From contig JAIVEN010000002.1 in the NCBI GenBank assembly GCA_026686845.1, positions 29,362,001 through 29,426,000 of the forward strand: a stretch of DNA of 64,000 nucleotides, given 5' to 3'. The position numbers were made by a program, and so were the translations under genes. Position 1 is the stretch's first letter, and every line of letters starts with the position of its first letter. Below are positions 34,311 through 45,569 of the stretch, piece by piece. The stretch is from Adenanthera pavonina. Its lineage: Eukaryota; Streptophyta; Magnoliopsida; Fabales; Fabaceae. The notes under the pieces are model-generated. The model searched no databases. It had not been told where the DNA came from and saw only the letters and a program-made list of their open reading frames with translations.

Positions 34311-36494
34311 ATGGCAAGAGTTAAAATTCCTGGAACAGGAAAAGCTGTGGCCCGTCCGAAAAGGAATGTTAAATCACAATATGCTACCAAAGAAGGAGAG
34401 AAATCAAAGAGAAAAGCCGAACCCAGTAAAGCTACTCCCTCTAAACGCCAGAAATCTTCATCCAAAGCAAAATCCCAGAAATCTGGCCCCTCCTCTTCAA
34501 AAAGTGCAGAACCGTCTGCTCCTGCTGCTGCCTCTTCTGCCTCTTCCAGTACTGAATCTGGAGAGTTTGAATTGACTACACTACCACTATGAAGCACTCC
34601 TGAGATTCAAGAAGAGTACACTACCAAGTTTTCCAACAAAAAGGTAATCAAGCCTCATTGTGTGAATGTGGAACAATTTCTGATTTCCAACAATTTTGAT
34701 GCTGCTATATGGTTGTTAAGATATAAAAATTTGTTGGAAATTGCTGAAAGATATGATGATGAAGTAGTGAAGACTTGGTATGCGTCTCTTAAGTATAACA
34801 GCAAGAAGATGAAATGGGAGGTCACCTTGAGATCAAGGACCATTTGGCTTGCTGATGAAACATTCAATGAGGTGTTAGAAATCCCAGGACAAGATGGGCT
34901 AAAAGTTGACTTAACAGCCTCTGGGTATATGGATGAGGCAAGCACAGCAGATGAAGAAGGTGGATCCTTTCTGTACTACAAGGAGAGCACCATTTTGGAC
35001 ACCTTATTCAGGAGAAGGGAGAACAGGCCAACAATAAATCTGTTGAAGCCCACAGACCTAAGTGTACAAGTCAGAATCCTGCACTACATAGTGTCAAGGA
35101 TCATTTTCAACAAGGGTGGTAGCTTCAATCTGATAACAAGGGCAGAGGCTCATGTGATGACTGCTATCATTCGTGGGAAGCTGATCAATATGGGTCATAT
35201 CATCCTTCAGCGAATGATAAAGGCAAGGGATCAGAGGAAGGATTCCACACTCCCCTATGCTGCAATTGTTTCAAGAATCCTGCAGCATGCTAGGATTCAG
35301 CACATTGAGAAAGGGAAAGGGAAACTCACTGAGGCATTCAAGGAGGAGGAACTGCAAAGAATGGGCATTGAGAAAGATGAAGGACGATGGGTTGGAAAGG
35401 GAGCAGGAAAAACTGAAGACCTGTTCTTTGTCCCTGATGCATCCCTCCAACAAGAAGGCACTTCTGAGGCCCCTGAAAGATCCTTACCTCAGCCTTCCCA
35501 GACAATTCCATCTCCCTCCAGGCCTACTCACCCTCCTTCCACTCCCTCCTCACGAGCCAAGCCAACTAAGATCACTGAGTTGTTTGACAGTCTGTCAACA
35601 CTCATTCTCAGCATTAAAGATGAGCAAAATGCCAAATTTGCTCATCTACAAGATCAGATCCATCAGTTGGCAGTGAATATGAAGGTGGTGGCTGATGCAT
35701 ATGAAGAGATAAGAAATGCAATTCCTACCACTTCAGCTCCACCTCAGCCTGGTGTCCCTGAGCCTACTCTGTCTCCATCCCCTGTGCCTCCAAGTCCCTT
35801 TGAGATTGCCTCCTCTGACCATGATACTGATATGGATGGTGATGGTGCTATGAAAACACCAAGTCCTGGTCCACCCTTGGACTATGGATGAGAAGGAGAA
35901 GGTCTTCAAGAATCAAGCCCTCTTGAGCCAATGCAAGAAGATGCTCTGGATTCAATTCTGTCCATTCAAGAATCAGAGCAAGTTGAAAGACTGGTTGAAG
36001 CCATTTCAACCTCTTCTGTGCCAGAAGGAGCAAGCAATGTGGAAAGGAGCATTGTGCCTGTTGTAGATTATCTTGCCATTGCTCACAATGCTCTGCTGCT
36101 AGCTCAAAGGAGAAGGCTGGAAGAAATGTTTCCTCCTGCTGAACCACCTTCTCAATCTATTGCTGCTTATGGGCTTTCAGAGCACCAAAGAGCTCAACTA
36201 GCTCTTTCTAGGCAGGAAATGCAAGTACTGCTTGAGGTCTCTGATGATGATGAAGAACCTGCTGAGCCCCCTGCACCAGTTTAGCCAGAGATTCCTTTTG
36301 CTCCTGTCCCCCTTCGTGCTGTTCCTATCACTCAGATACCTCCTCCAATGGACTTTGTTGGACTTCCTGATGATGCCAAAAAGGGGGAGAAGATAAAGCA
36401 AACTGGGAAGCAAACTGGGACCAAGCAAGCTGGAAAATCTGCTGAGCCATCTGGAAAAGGAAAGACTTACAGCAAGAAGCCAAAGAAGAAGTGA
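34311..36494 (+). pseudogene. Third ORF (env-like position) of element B, three stops
   Basis: A 728-codon frame starting MARVKIPGTG and ending in YSKKPKKK, with in-frame stops at 34590, 35889 and 36282. Order: basic Lys/Ser/Pro-rich N terminus (residues 1-75) with a bipartite nuclear-signal-like KRKAEPSKATPSKRQK; globular core about 115-330 (VVKTWYASLKYN, SRTIWLADETFNEVLEI, RPTINLLKPTDL, FNLITRAEAHVM); Pro/Ser-rich linker; coiled-coil-like SLSTLILSIKDEQNAKFAHL at ~430; acidic and Pro-rich tail; Lys-rich end. The core resembles the database domain putative plant transposon protein. No signal peptide or membrane helix is seen, so an envelope role is doubtful. The first stop is a Trp codon in A and C. 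Confidence 0.8.
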
Positions 36495-36776
36495 TGACTT
36501 AGATCTTAGGCTGATTATTCTTGTTGTATCTTGTTTTATTTGGGTGTTTTGTATTTGGTTGTTTGATTTTAAGAACTACTCTTTAATTGGAATTTGTATT
36601 ACAATAGTTTGGTGATATATAGTATGTTCTTGATTGCAATATTTTGGGCGTTAAATCTCTTCACTTAATCTGTTATTTTGATATCTTATGCATATGTTGA
36701 GGGGGAGCTTATGAAAGCAAACCCAAGTACTAATCCAGTTTGTGAGTTGTTTTGTCATCATCAAAAAGGGGGAGAA
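36495..36776 (+). promoter_or_regulatory. 3' leader with two purine tracts in B
   Basis: A purine tract AAAAAGGGGGAGAA at 36763-36776 directly borders the 3' LTR and should prime plus-strand DNA. A second tract GTTGAGGGGGAGC at 36697-36709 lies about 70 bp upstream. Both are conserved in C and, in degraded form, in D. Confidence 0.8.
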
Positions 36777-38501
36777 TGTTGATGAAAGAGTTTTGATGAT
36801 TTTAAACCAACACTCAAGATCTTGGATTGAAGATATCAAAGGAGATCAAAGCTGTTCCAAGTGAAGATTTTCTGAGTATTTGCTGTTAGATCTCTTGTAG
36901 GATCTTTAGTTTTTGTTATGATTGGGTAAAAGGTTTTGATTTGAAGAAAAGATGTTTTCAAACTTTGATTTTATGTTAAATCCTTGAATATTTGAAAAAC
37001 ACCCACAAACAGACGAAGGTTAAAAGTTTAAACTAAACTGTCAAGTTAGAAATTCGAACTTTGCCTTTGGAAATTCGAATTTCGAGCTAAAACTGATTAA
37101 GTCTGAAGAGATGGCTCTCTGTCAGACGAATTTTGGTGGTTCAAAATTCGAATTTTCATCTAGTCTGAAAGAAGCCTTTCTGGTGACAGACGAACTTCAC
37201 ACTTCCAAAATTCCAATTTCAAGTAAAATGAAGTTTGTGAAAACCAAAGAAATTCGTCTGAAACCATGACAAAGTGCATCTGAAATCAAAAGATATTCAG
37301 CTTGAAAAATGCTCTCTGACAGACGAATTTCGAGATTCCAACACTCGAATTTTCATATAAGTCTGAAAGAAGCTTCTTGACAACAGACGAACTTTGAGTC
37401 TTCAAAATTCGAATTTCAGACAAAACAAAACTTGAGAAAATAGAAGAAATTCGTCTGAAACTATGTTAAAGTTCATCTGATATCAAGAATGAGTTAAGTC
37501 TCAAAATTGCTCTCTGACAGACGAATGTCACCCTTTCAAAATTCGAATTTCGAAGAAAGTAAACTACTGTGTCTCTTTATACGTTCAATGGACAGACGAA
37601 TTTTGGATACCAAAATTCGAATTTCGAAGACACTGTAGCAAATTGAAAATACTGTTCACACTTAACCAAAAATCTTTCTTCTTGAAAATTCGTATGTCAC
37701 ATTGTGAAAATGTTTTATAAGTTTCAAAATTCGAATTTCACTTCATGAACAGACGAACTTCGTGTTGTAACGTTGAAAGCTTTAACCTTCGGTTCCTTCG
37801 AAATTCGTCTGTTGACCAACCAAAATTCGAATTTCAGTATGTCAGAAACATTAAATGCGGTTGGTAAACGGATAGTTTTTCAGAGTAACCGTTGGATAAC
37901 TTCCCCAACGGATAGATTTAGTCTCTAACGGATATTTGAGACCTAAATCTATAAATACAACATCATTTGAAGTTGTGGGTATTGAATCAAACTTGTATAC
38001 ACTGAATTTATGCTAAATCTTCTTCTCAAAAGCTCTTACCCTCTCAACTTCTATATATACACTTAAACTTTCATATCTACTCTTTTCAAGAGAGTTATTT
38101 CATTGTAATCAATCTACTCTTCATCTGGAAGATAGATTTACTTGTGAGGGGTATTCACAAGGGGATTGAGAAGCACATAGTGAAAGTGCTTGGAGAGTTT
38201 GAGAGAGCTCAGAAACAGAGCATACTCGTTGTACTGTGGCCTTAGCAAGAAGCCCATTGAAATTCTTGCTGTATAGTGGATAAATCTCAAGAGGTGTCTT
38301 GGGGACTGGATGTAGGTCAAGTGGAAAGACCGAACCAGGATAAATTACTGAGTTTTCTTCTCCCTATCTTCACTTTTCAGCTTGCTCTGTTTTACGCATT
38401 ATTTTCATTATACTGTGATATCTCCACTTACCTCACCTTGTGCAGAAAATTTTCAATCTTCCCAATTCACCCCCCCTCTTGGGAAGTCAGCCTTGCTAAC
38501 A
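36777..38501 (+). repeat. 3' LTR of element B
   Basis: 1725 bp, the same length as the 5' LTR. Most of the roughly eight differences are C/T or G/A, for example in CG-containing words near 27650 and 37820. Confidence 0.95.
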
Positions 38502-39799
38502 GCTTTAACCTTCGGTTCCCTCGAAATTCGTCTGTTGGCCAACCAAAATTCGAATTTCAGTATGTCAGAAACATTAAATGCGGTTGGTAAACGGATAGTT
38601 TTTCAGAGTAACCGTTGGATAACTTCCCCAACGGATAGATTTAGTCTCTAACGGATATTTGAGACCCAAATCTATAAATACAACATCATTTGAAGTTGTG
38701 GGTAACGAATCAAACTTGTATATACCGAATTTCTGCTGAATCTTCATCTCAAAAGCTTTTACCCTTCCAACTTCATTATTTGTACTTAAACTTTCATATC
38801 TACTCTATTCAAGAGAGTTATTCATTTGTAAACAATCTACTCTTCATCTGAAAGATAGATTTACTTGTGAGGGGTATTCACAAGGGGATTGGGAAGCACA
38901 TAGAGAAAGTGCTTAGAGAGTTTGAGAGAGCTCAGAACAGAACATACTCGTGTACTGTGGCTTTAGCAAGAAGCCCGTTGAAATTCTTGCTGGAAAGTGG
39001 ATAAATCTCAAGAGGTGTCTTGGGGACTGGATGTAGGTCAAGTGGATAGACCGAACCAGGATAAATCACTGAGTTCTCTTCTCCTTATCTTTACTTTTCA
39101 GCTTGCTCTGTTTTACACGTTGCTTTCATTATACTGTGATATTTTCACTTGCTTTACTTTGTGCAGAAAAATTTCAATCTTCCCAATTCACCCCCCCTCT
39201 TGGGAAGTCAGCCTTGCTAACATGGTTCCTTTGAGATGAAACCTCTTTAAACAAGTTGGTCAAGTCAATTAGGACCTGTATGAATGATCCCGAATGGTCA
39301 GATTGCCTTGGGTGGCAAATGGGAGTTGTAAGTGGTGAGTTTTGGTAAAAAAAAGAAAAAGGTCAAAACTGTGTCAGGTATCCAAAATCTCTATATGAAG
39401 ATGGATTTGGGTGCAATTGGTGTCCATGGTTAGATTGGGATAAAGTTGGCTTGTAAGAATTGGAATCAGGTCAATCAAAGGTTGGAGGATAAAGTTATGT
39501 GCGTTAGAAGTTCACCCCGAGAAATTGAGCTTTTGCTGATATGGCATCAGCAAGGGTGCCACGGTGCCAAACCCTTAGTTTTGATAGTTCTGAAACTTGA
39601 GAGCACCGACTTCGCGGCTTTACTGTAACGGTCGCGGCCTTACACTTTGTCATGGCTGTTTTGGTGTTCTCAAAGTGTCTTGTGGCATTTTCCGATACTC
39701 TGATGAACTTGAAAGTAAGTTTGAGGTGTTTGAAACTGTGTTTGGTTCGATTTAGGAATATTTGGTCATGTGAGGATGTGTTTGGGATAAGGCGTTACA

Positions 39800-40330
39800 A
39801 CAGAGGTAGAAAGGAAAGAAATTAAGGAAATAAAGAACCTTTGGAAAATAAGATAAAGAAAAGAAATTTAGAAAATTTAGAAAATAAGGAGACAAAATAG
39901 CAAAATATTATTTATTTACAAAGTGAACTTGATCTAGAATCAGAGTTTAGAGCTTACATACCTTGTAGTAGGGATCAAAGTTTACGTAATTTGGGATAAA
40001 AATGCATATCAATAAGTTGGTATTTTTTAAGTATAATTTTGTAATCAAAGAAAGATAATTGAAAATAGTTTACCTTTTTACAAACAAATTTTTTTTTTAA
40101 ATTTGGATTAGTGTATTTTAATATCTAAAAAATAATTTAATTTTGCTTACTTACTATAATTTTTATTTACTTTTGAAAATATTTTTACTTATTCTTGTTT
40201 TCTTCAATTTTTGAAAATACTTTTGATTTTTTTGGATTTTGAAAATATATTTATTTTTTATAATTTTGGAAAATTTTTAAATTTGTTTTATGAAAATAAA
40301 TTTTTAAAAATATATACATATTTCAAAATG
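39800..40330. repeat. Left inverted-repeat arm, second part
   Basis: Continues the arm that begins at 23345. It matches the reverse complement of about 41040-41490, for example AGTTGGTATTTTTTAA, AATATAATTTTGTAAT-like text and TTTGGATT(A/G)GTGT. AT-rich, with no gene. Confidence 0.7.
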
Positions 40331-41039
40331 TTTTAAACAAATATAATAATAATATTTTCTGGTTCTTTAAAAAATAATAAATAATATCAAACAATAAAAC
40401 TTTTATATCATAAAGAAATAATTGGCTAAATAATCATATCGTGGAGGTTCTTGAACTTCAGCAAGTATTTTAGTTAACTATGTTATCATGTGAGATTGCG
40501 AGTCCACATAGATGTATTGGTCAGATTACATGCGATTCATTGAAGTGTAATAATTATTTGTAAGGTGATTTTCTTTTAAGAAAGTAATGATACTCCTTCT
40601 GGTCCACAATATAACGTATCAAACCTATTTTTCTTTGATCCACAATATAAGGTGTAATGACTTAAATGGACAATTTTACCCTTACTATATTTAATTGTGT
40701 GAATTGATTACTTCTCTCTCTCTTATACTTATAAAGCTCATAGGAAATTACTTAATTTAATCATTTTAATATTCCCTCAATAAATATGGGTATATTTGGA
40801 ACTTTTAGTATATTTAAAGATATTATTCAACTTTCTTACTGGGCGTGAAAATGGGTCTCACGCCCTACAATATGGACCGGAGGGAGTATTTCACAAAATT
40901 AATAAATAAAAATAAAAATATTTTCTAATTTATTATTTTAAAATATTTATATAAAACTTTTACACCATGGAGATTTTTAGAGCTTCTATAGGTACTTAAG
41001 AAATTAGTCTAATGCAATTGACGGTGAGTCTACGGGAGA
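40331..41039. repeat. Centre of the inverted repeat, with a direct duplication around a MITE
   Basis: Two stretches of roughly 150-180 bp, about 40335-40515 and 40890-41035, resemble each other in direct orientation. Examples are CGTGGAGGTTCTTGAACTTC against CATGGAGATTTTTAGAGCTTC. They flank a Stowaway-like MITE. No coding signal. Confidence 0.5.
40593..40886. mobile_element. Stowaway-like MITE (TA target site)
   Basis: Ends are CTCCTTCTGGTCC and GGACCGGAGGGAG, near-perfect terminal inverted repeats of the CTCCCTCCGTCC type. TA lies on both sides (40591-40592 and 40887-40888). About 294 bp, AT-rich, noncoding. Such elements are moved in trans by mariner-like transposases. Confidence 0.8.
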
Positions 41040-41960
41040 TAAATCGATTTTATTTTCATAAAACAAATTTAAAAATTTTCCAAAATTATAAAAAGGAAAT
41101 ATATTTTCAAAATCCAAAAAAATCAAAAGATTTTCAGAAATTAAAAAAAGAATAAGTGAAAATATTTTCAAAATTAAATAAAAATGAGAGTAAGTAAGTG
41201 AAATTAAATTATTTTTTAACAAATTAAAACACACCAATCCAAATTTAAAAAATTATTTTGTTTGTAAAATGGTAAATTATTTTCAATTATCTTTTTCTTA
41301 TTACAAAATTATATTTAAAAAATACCAACTCTATGACATGCTTTTTTATCTCAAACTACGTTGACTTTAATCTCTATCACAAGATTCGTAGGCCCTAAGT
41401 TCTCATCCTAATTCAAGTCTACCTTTGTAAATAAATAATAATTTTCTCTTATTTTATTTTCTTAATTTCTCCTTTTTAATTTTTCCTCTTGAGAAATAAT
41501 TTATTTGAGGAGATGGTATTTGATAGAACTCATTGGCATCGTATGATCCATGTAGCCAACCTCACATATAAGGATAAGGCTAATGTTATTGTTATTATTA
41601 TTCTCCTTTTTTTCATCTTTTTTTTTCTTATTTCAACTTCTTAATTTCTCTCTTTTTTTTTTGCATGTGAATGATAAAAAGGCAATCAAAATAATTTTTA
41701 AAGTTATAATAATTTGTACAATTAAATTAAGGTAGTCATTCTTAGGAATAGATATCGTGGGGCACTTAACACCTTTTCCCCTCACAATTGACTCCTGAAC
41801 CCAACTTTGTTTCGTAGACCATCATTTCCATTTTTTATGGTTTTCCAAAATTTTCTTTAAAATTTTGATGACGACTTCTCCTGAATCAGCTTCTTTCATG
41901 GAAGCTGATTTTTTCTCTTTTTCTTTGTTTTCAAGCCATCCGCGTTGCATTTCAGATGGG
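41040..41960. repeat. Right inverted-repeat arm
   Basis: Inverted partner of the split left arm, covering both its parts without the G1 insertion. It holds about 180 bp of extra sequence near 41490-41640 that the left arm lacks. AT-rich and noncoding. Confidence 0.68.
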
Positions 41961-42672
41961 ACAATCTAAAAGCAACTCACTTGTGCAAACACACAATATA
42001 CGTTTAAGTAAATTTGGAAGAAATTCAAAGCTCTAAAATTTTTTTTTACAAAAAAAAATGAATAAATTCAAAGCTCTAAGATGCCGTAGGTGCCACCATC
42101 AAAAGTTGATACCCCAACCACTCACATCCACATGCTGCATTTACCAATTAGAGGTTGAAGACAACTGCGTCAGCTATAACATCAGCACTAAGGTGTCCAG
42201 GCAGCAACACATCAGCCTTCCATTGCCTGCCACATGTCTCGTTATCACTTCATCTGCCCAGTAAGCCATATTCTTCCTTATTTGCACCCTGATCCCTAAG
42301 CTTTCTCAAATTGCACTTTAGCCACTAAAGTTCTAGAAATTTCACTTCAGCCCTCATCTTTCAAAAATTGCAAAATATCCCCTGACTTTCAAAAATTTTA
42401 AATCAACCCTTAACTTTTCAAAATTATAGATTAGCCCTTTATTTTTAGAAACTTCACAAAAACCCCAGGCTTTCCAGATTTTCATATTAGCCCAAACTTC
42501 CCAAAAGCACATATTTCCCCTACACTTTTCCATAAGTTCACTTTGTTCTCTAAACTTTTCAAAATACTATCTTGGCCCAATTTTTAATCTTAATTTTTTA
42601 TTATATCCCTAAGCCTTCCTAAAAGCCAATTCAAACCCCAAACTTCAAACCTAACCTACCCTAGCCTACAAA
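41961..42672 (+). repeat. Leader region before gypsy gag, degenerate tandem repeats
   Basis: From about 42300 to 42620 a unit of roughly 38-40 bp recurs in degenerate form: an AGCCC- or ACCCT-like block, then AACTTTTCAAAAATT-like text. This lies upstream of the gag remnant of element E, and I find no matching 5' LTR. The ORF at 42058-42264 has no recognisable feature. Confidence 0.55.
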
Positions 42673-43790
42673 ATGGCCTCAAAACAAAGACCTATGCATG
42701 AAGTTGAGATAGAAGAGTTAAAACATCAAGTTCAATTGCTACAGAAGCTTGTAAATGTCCACTAAGCTCAATTAGAGGAACAAAGAGAAGCAAGAGGAGA
42801 TGACTTTGATAGTAGCAATTCTTCATCAACTAGTAACTACCATCCTCATAGAGAGATTTTTTGTAACAGTAATATCAAGGTGGAAATTCTAAACTTTGAA
42901 GGGAAGCTCTAACCAGCTGAGTTTGTAGATTAGATCTAAATGGTGGAACGAGTATTTGAATACAAAGAGGTGCCAAAGGAATAAAAAGTCAAGATCATTG
43001 CTATCAAGCTCAAGAAACATGCCTCCATGTGGTGGGAGAATCTTAAGAGAAAACGTGAGCGAGAAGGCAAAAGCAGCACATGAACATGGGAGAAGATGTG
43101 TCATGAGCATACCTGGAAGTTCTTACCAGAGAACTATTATCAAGATAGCTTCATTCAATTGTAGAATCTATGCCAGAATTCCCTATCTATAGAGGAGTAT
43201 ACCAAGGAATTTGAAAAGCTCATGATGAAGTGTGACATCTAAGAAAGAAGGAGCAGATGATAGCCCACTTTATTAGAGAATTAAACACTAATATTAACCA
43301 TCCCATCCAGCTTTAAAATACTAGGCTATAATATCAGTGTTTAATCCTCCAAGAAGCAATCAACCTAGAAGCCCTCATATCAACCTTCTTCCTCTACTAG
43401 GAATCCTTCCACCACTCACAAGATGCAAGTCCAACAACCAAGCTCTTTAAAAAAAAAAAACCTCCGCTGAAAGCTGCTAAGGAGACCAATTCTAAAGCAC
43501 CAAAGTGCTTTAAATGCCATAGGTTCAATCACATTACGTCAAACTACCCAAACCATAAAGTTGTCACCATTATTGAAGGAAAAAACATTGAGGTATCCAA
43601 AGAAGAAGATGAGCATGTACTTGATGACAAAGAGGCCACTTTTAAAGAAAATGAGCCAGTGTATGATGGAGAAGTCACGCCTGCAGATCATGGAGAAATG
43701 CTGGTGATTAGATGAAGCTTGTATATAGTACAAGTTAAAGAGGAACATAGTTGAGGCATAATATCTACCACAACTACTGCACTACCTAGG
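42673..43790 (+). pseudogene. gag of element E, broken
   Basis: Starts MASKQRPMHEVEIEEL. A leucine-rich helix comes next, then the gypsy gag core (KVEILNFEGKL, VERVFEYKEVPKE, KHASMWWENLKRK). The order continues with LSIEEYTKEFEKLMMKCD and a CCHC-like CFKCHRFNHITSN with the last Cys lost. An acidic segment ends near DHGEMLVIR. Several stops and at least one frameshift make it non-functional. Confidence 0.78.
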
Positions 43791-45569
43791 CAAAGTATGT
43801 GATGTTATCATTGACAATGGAAGTTGTGTATCAAACTATATGGTGGAAAAGTTGAAGCTGCCAACTCACGATCATCCTCACCCATACAAGCTACAGTGGC
43901 TTAACAAGGGAAATAAGGTGAAACTTTCCAAATGTTACCTTGTTTCTTTTTCAATAGGTAAGAAATATCAAGATAAAGTATGGTGTCATGTTGTTCCCAT
44001 GGATACTTGCCATCTCCTTCTTGGAAGATCTTGACAATATGAGTGTTGTGCTTTATATGACGGTTATACAAACACTTATTCCTTTCTAAAAGACAGAGTA
44101 AAGATCAAGCTAGCACCATTGTCTCCTATTGAATACAAACAAGGCAAGAAGGAATCCAAAAAGCTTGTATTCTTAATTGCTAAGGAATAGTTCAAGGTGA
44201 TGAAAGCAAAAGCCCAAACCATAGGTCTTGTTCTATTGCTTGAATCAAATGATAGTTCTATTGTTCTGCTAAAGATTAAACAATTGCTAACTAAATTTCT
44301 AGGCATTATCCTAGAAGAAATTCCAACTAGATTGCCATCCATGCAAGACATCCAGCATCGAATTGACTTCATTCCAAGAGTTATCATGCTTAACAAACCA
44401 GCTTATAGGATGAGTCCATAGGAACATAGTTAGGTTCAACCTCAAGTTAAAGAGCTAGTGAAGAAAGGCTTGATTCGTGAAAGTGTCAGTCCTTGTATTA
44501 GTTTCAAAGAAGGACAACAGTTAGAGAATGTGCATCAATTGTCATGCAATCAAAAAGATCACTATCAAGTATCGGTTCTCGATATCTCAATTCAATGATA
44601 TGTTAGACTAGTTACATGGTGCCACCGTCTTTTTTAAGATTGACCTTCTTAGCGGCTACCATCAAATTAGAATTAAGTTAGAAGATGAATGGAAGACCGC
44701 CTTTAAAGTAAGAGATTGCCTATATAAGTGGATTGTGATGCCTTTTGGGTTAACAAATGCCCCTAGTACTTTCATGCGCTTTATGAATCAGGTACTTAAG
44801 CCCTTCATTGGTAAATTTGTAGTTGTTTATTTTGGCAACATTCTTATTTTTAACAAAAACCAAGAGGAGCACTTAAAGTACCTATGGCAATTTTTATAGA
44901 CTCTTTATTGAACAAAAACTCTATGCTAATTTGAAGAAATGTTCCTTCTTGACCAATGAAGTGATTTTTCTGAGATATATCATCACCGCTGAAGGTGTTC
45001 AAGTTGATCCTAGCAAGATAGAAGCCATCAATAGCTAGCCAACTCCAAAAGCTATCCAAGATGTTCAAAGCTTCCATGGATTAGCTTCCTTTTTCAAAGC
45101 TTCCATGAAGTATGGAGTTCCACAAAAGTATAACCTTCTCAGTAGTACCACAGGCATGAATGTTTCTTATTTCGAGAAAAAGCCCTTTGCATTCCTCAAT
45201 GTTCATTATAGGAAGCCATTATCTAGGAAGTTTATAATGGTAGATTAGCAGGTCAGTTTGGACAAGACAAAATTGTGTGGTTAAAGAAAATTTCTATTGG
45301 TCAAGGCTTGAAAGAGACATCAACAAGCACATCCAAAGGTGTAGAACTTGTTACATGGCTAAATCCAGAAGTCAAAATACTGGATTATACATGCATCTCC
45401 CTGTTCTAGAAGTTCCTTGGGAAGATGTGAGTATAGATTTTGTTCTTGGACTATTGTGGACTCAAGGACATAAGGACTCCATAATGGCAATTATGAATAG
45501 ATTCTCGAAGATGGCACATTTCATTCCATGCCAAAAGACAAATGATATTGTTCAAGTTATAGACTTATA
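43791..45569 (+). pseudogene. Protease and reverse transcriptase of element E, broken
   Basis: A protease-like CDVIIDNGSCVSNYM comes first, with DNGS in place of DxGA or DxGS. Reverse transcriptase follows: LLSGYHQIRIKLEDEWKTAF and MPFGLTNAPSTFMRFMNQVL. The catalytic YxDD is lost (VYFGNI near 44825-44842). The integrase zinc finger FYWSRLERDINKHIQRCRTC lies near 45285-45345, then the core start PWEDVSIDFVLGL. Stops are frequent and RNase H is missing. Dead remnant. Confidence 0.8.

Larger units (their letters stand above)
26603..38501 (+). mobile_element. Element B: complete young Sirevirus-like Ty1/copia retrotransposon (TSD GCTTT)
   Basis: An 11,899-bp element with two 1725-bp LTRs (26603-28327 and 36777-38501), flanked by GCTTT at 26598-26602 and 38502-38506. 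Order: LTR, primer site, gag, pol, 1 kb gap, third ORF, purine tract, LTR. By eye I find about eight differences between the LTRs, near 0.5%. gag and pol are open throughout; the third ORF has three stops. It lies inside an LTR of its own family. Domain order protease-integrase-RT-RNase H marks Ty1/copia. The large Gag with coiled coil and the extra ORF fit Sirevirus. Confidence 0.95.
25599..39222 (+). mobile_element. Solo LTR S1 (Sirevirus), split by element B (TSD TGGTT)
   Basis: Segments 25599-26602 and 38502-39222 together make about 1720 bp after removing the duplicated GCTTT. This matches the 1725-bp LTRs of B. Ends are TGTTGGATCAAG and CAGCCTTGCTAACA, flanked by TGGTT at 25594-25598 and 39223-39227. 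It has the same word arrays, a TAACCGTTGGA element at 38609-38619 and a TATAAATA box at 38673-38680. The internal region of its parent is gone, so recombination between its LTRs preceded B's insertion. Confidence 0.9.
23660..39799 (+). mobile_element. Solo LTR G1 (Ty3/gypsy type), split by S1 and B
   Basis: The LTR segments are 23660-25598 and 39228-39799, about 2.5 kb in total, with ends TGTGATAACCC and GCGTTACA. Flanks are ACAAA (23655-23659) and ACAGA (39800-39804), a TSD with one mismatch. It is homologous to G2 throughout, for example in the GATCCCTGCCGTTAAATCC block at about 24855. Low-complexity ATG/GAT and TG runs lie at 24540-24840. It has no coding capacity; the 152-codon minus ORF at 24681-25139 translates these runs and is not a gene. 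Confidence 0.82.

Noticed and set aside
34311..36494. Calling the third ORF a viral envelope gene
   Set aside because: Position fits the Sirevirus env-like gene, but no signal peptide, membrane segment or cleavage site is visible.
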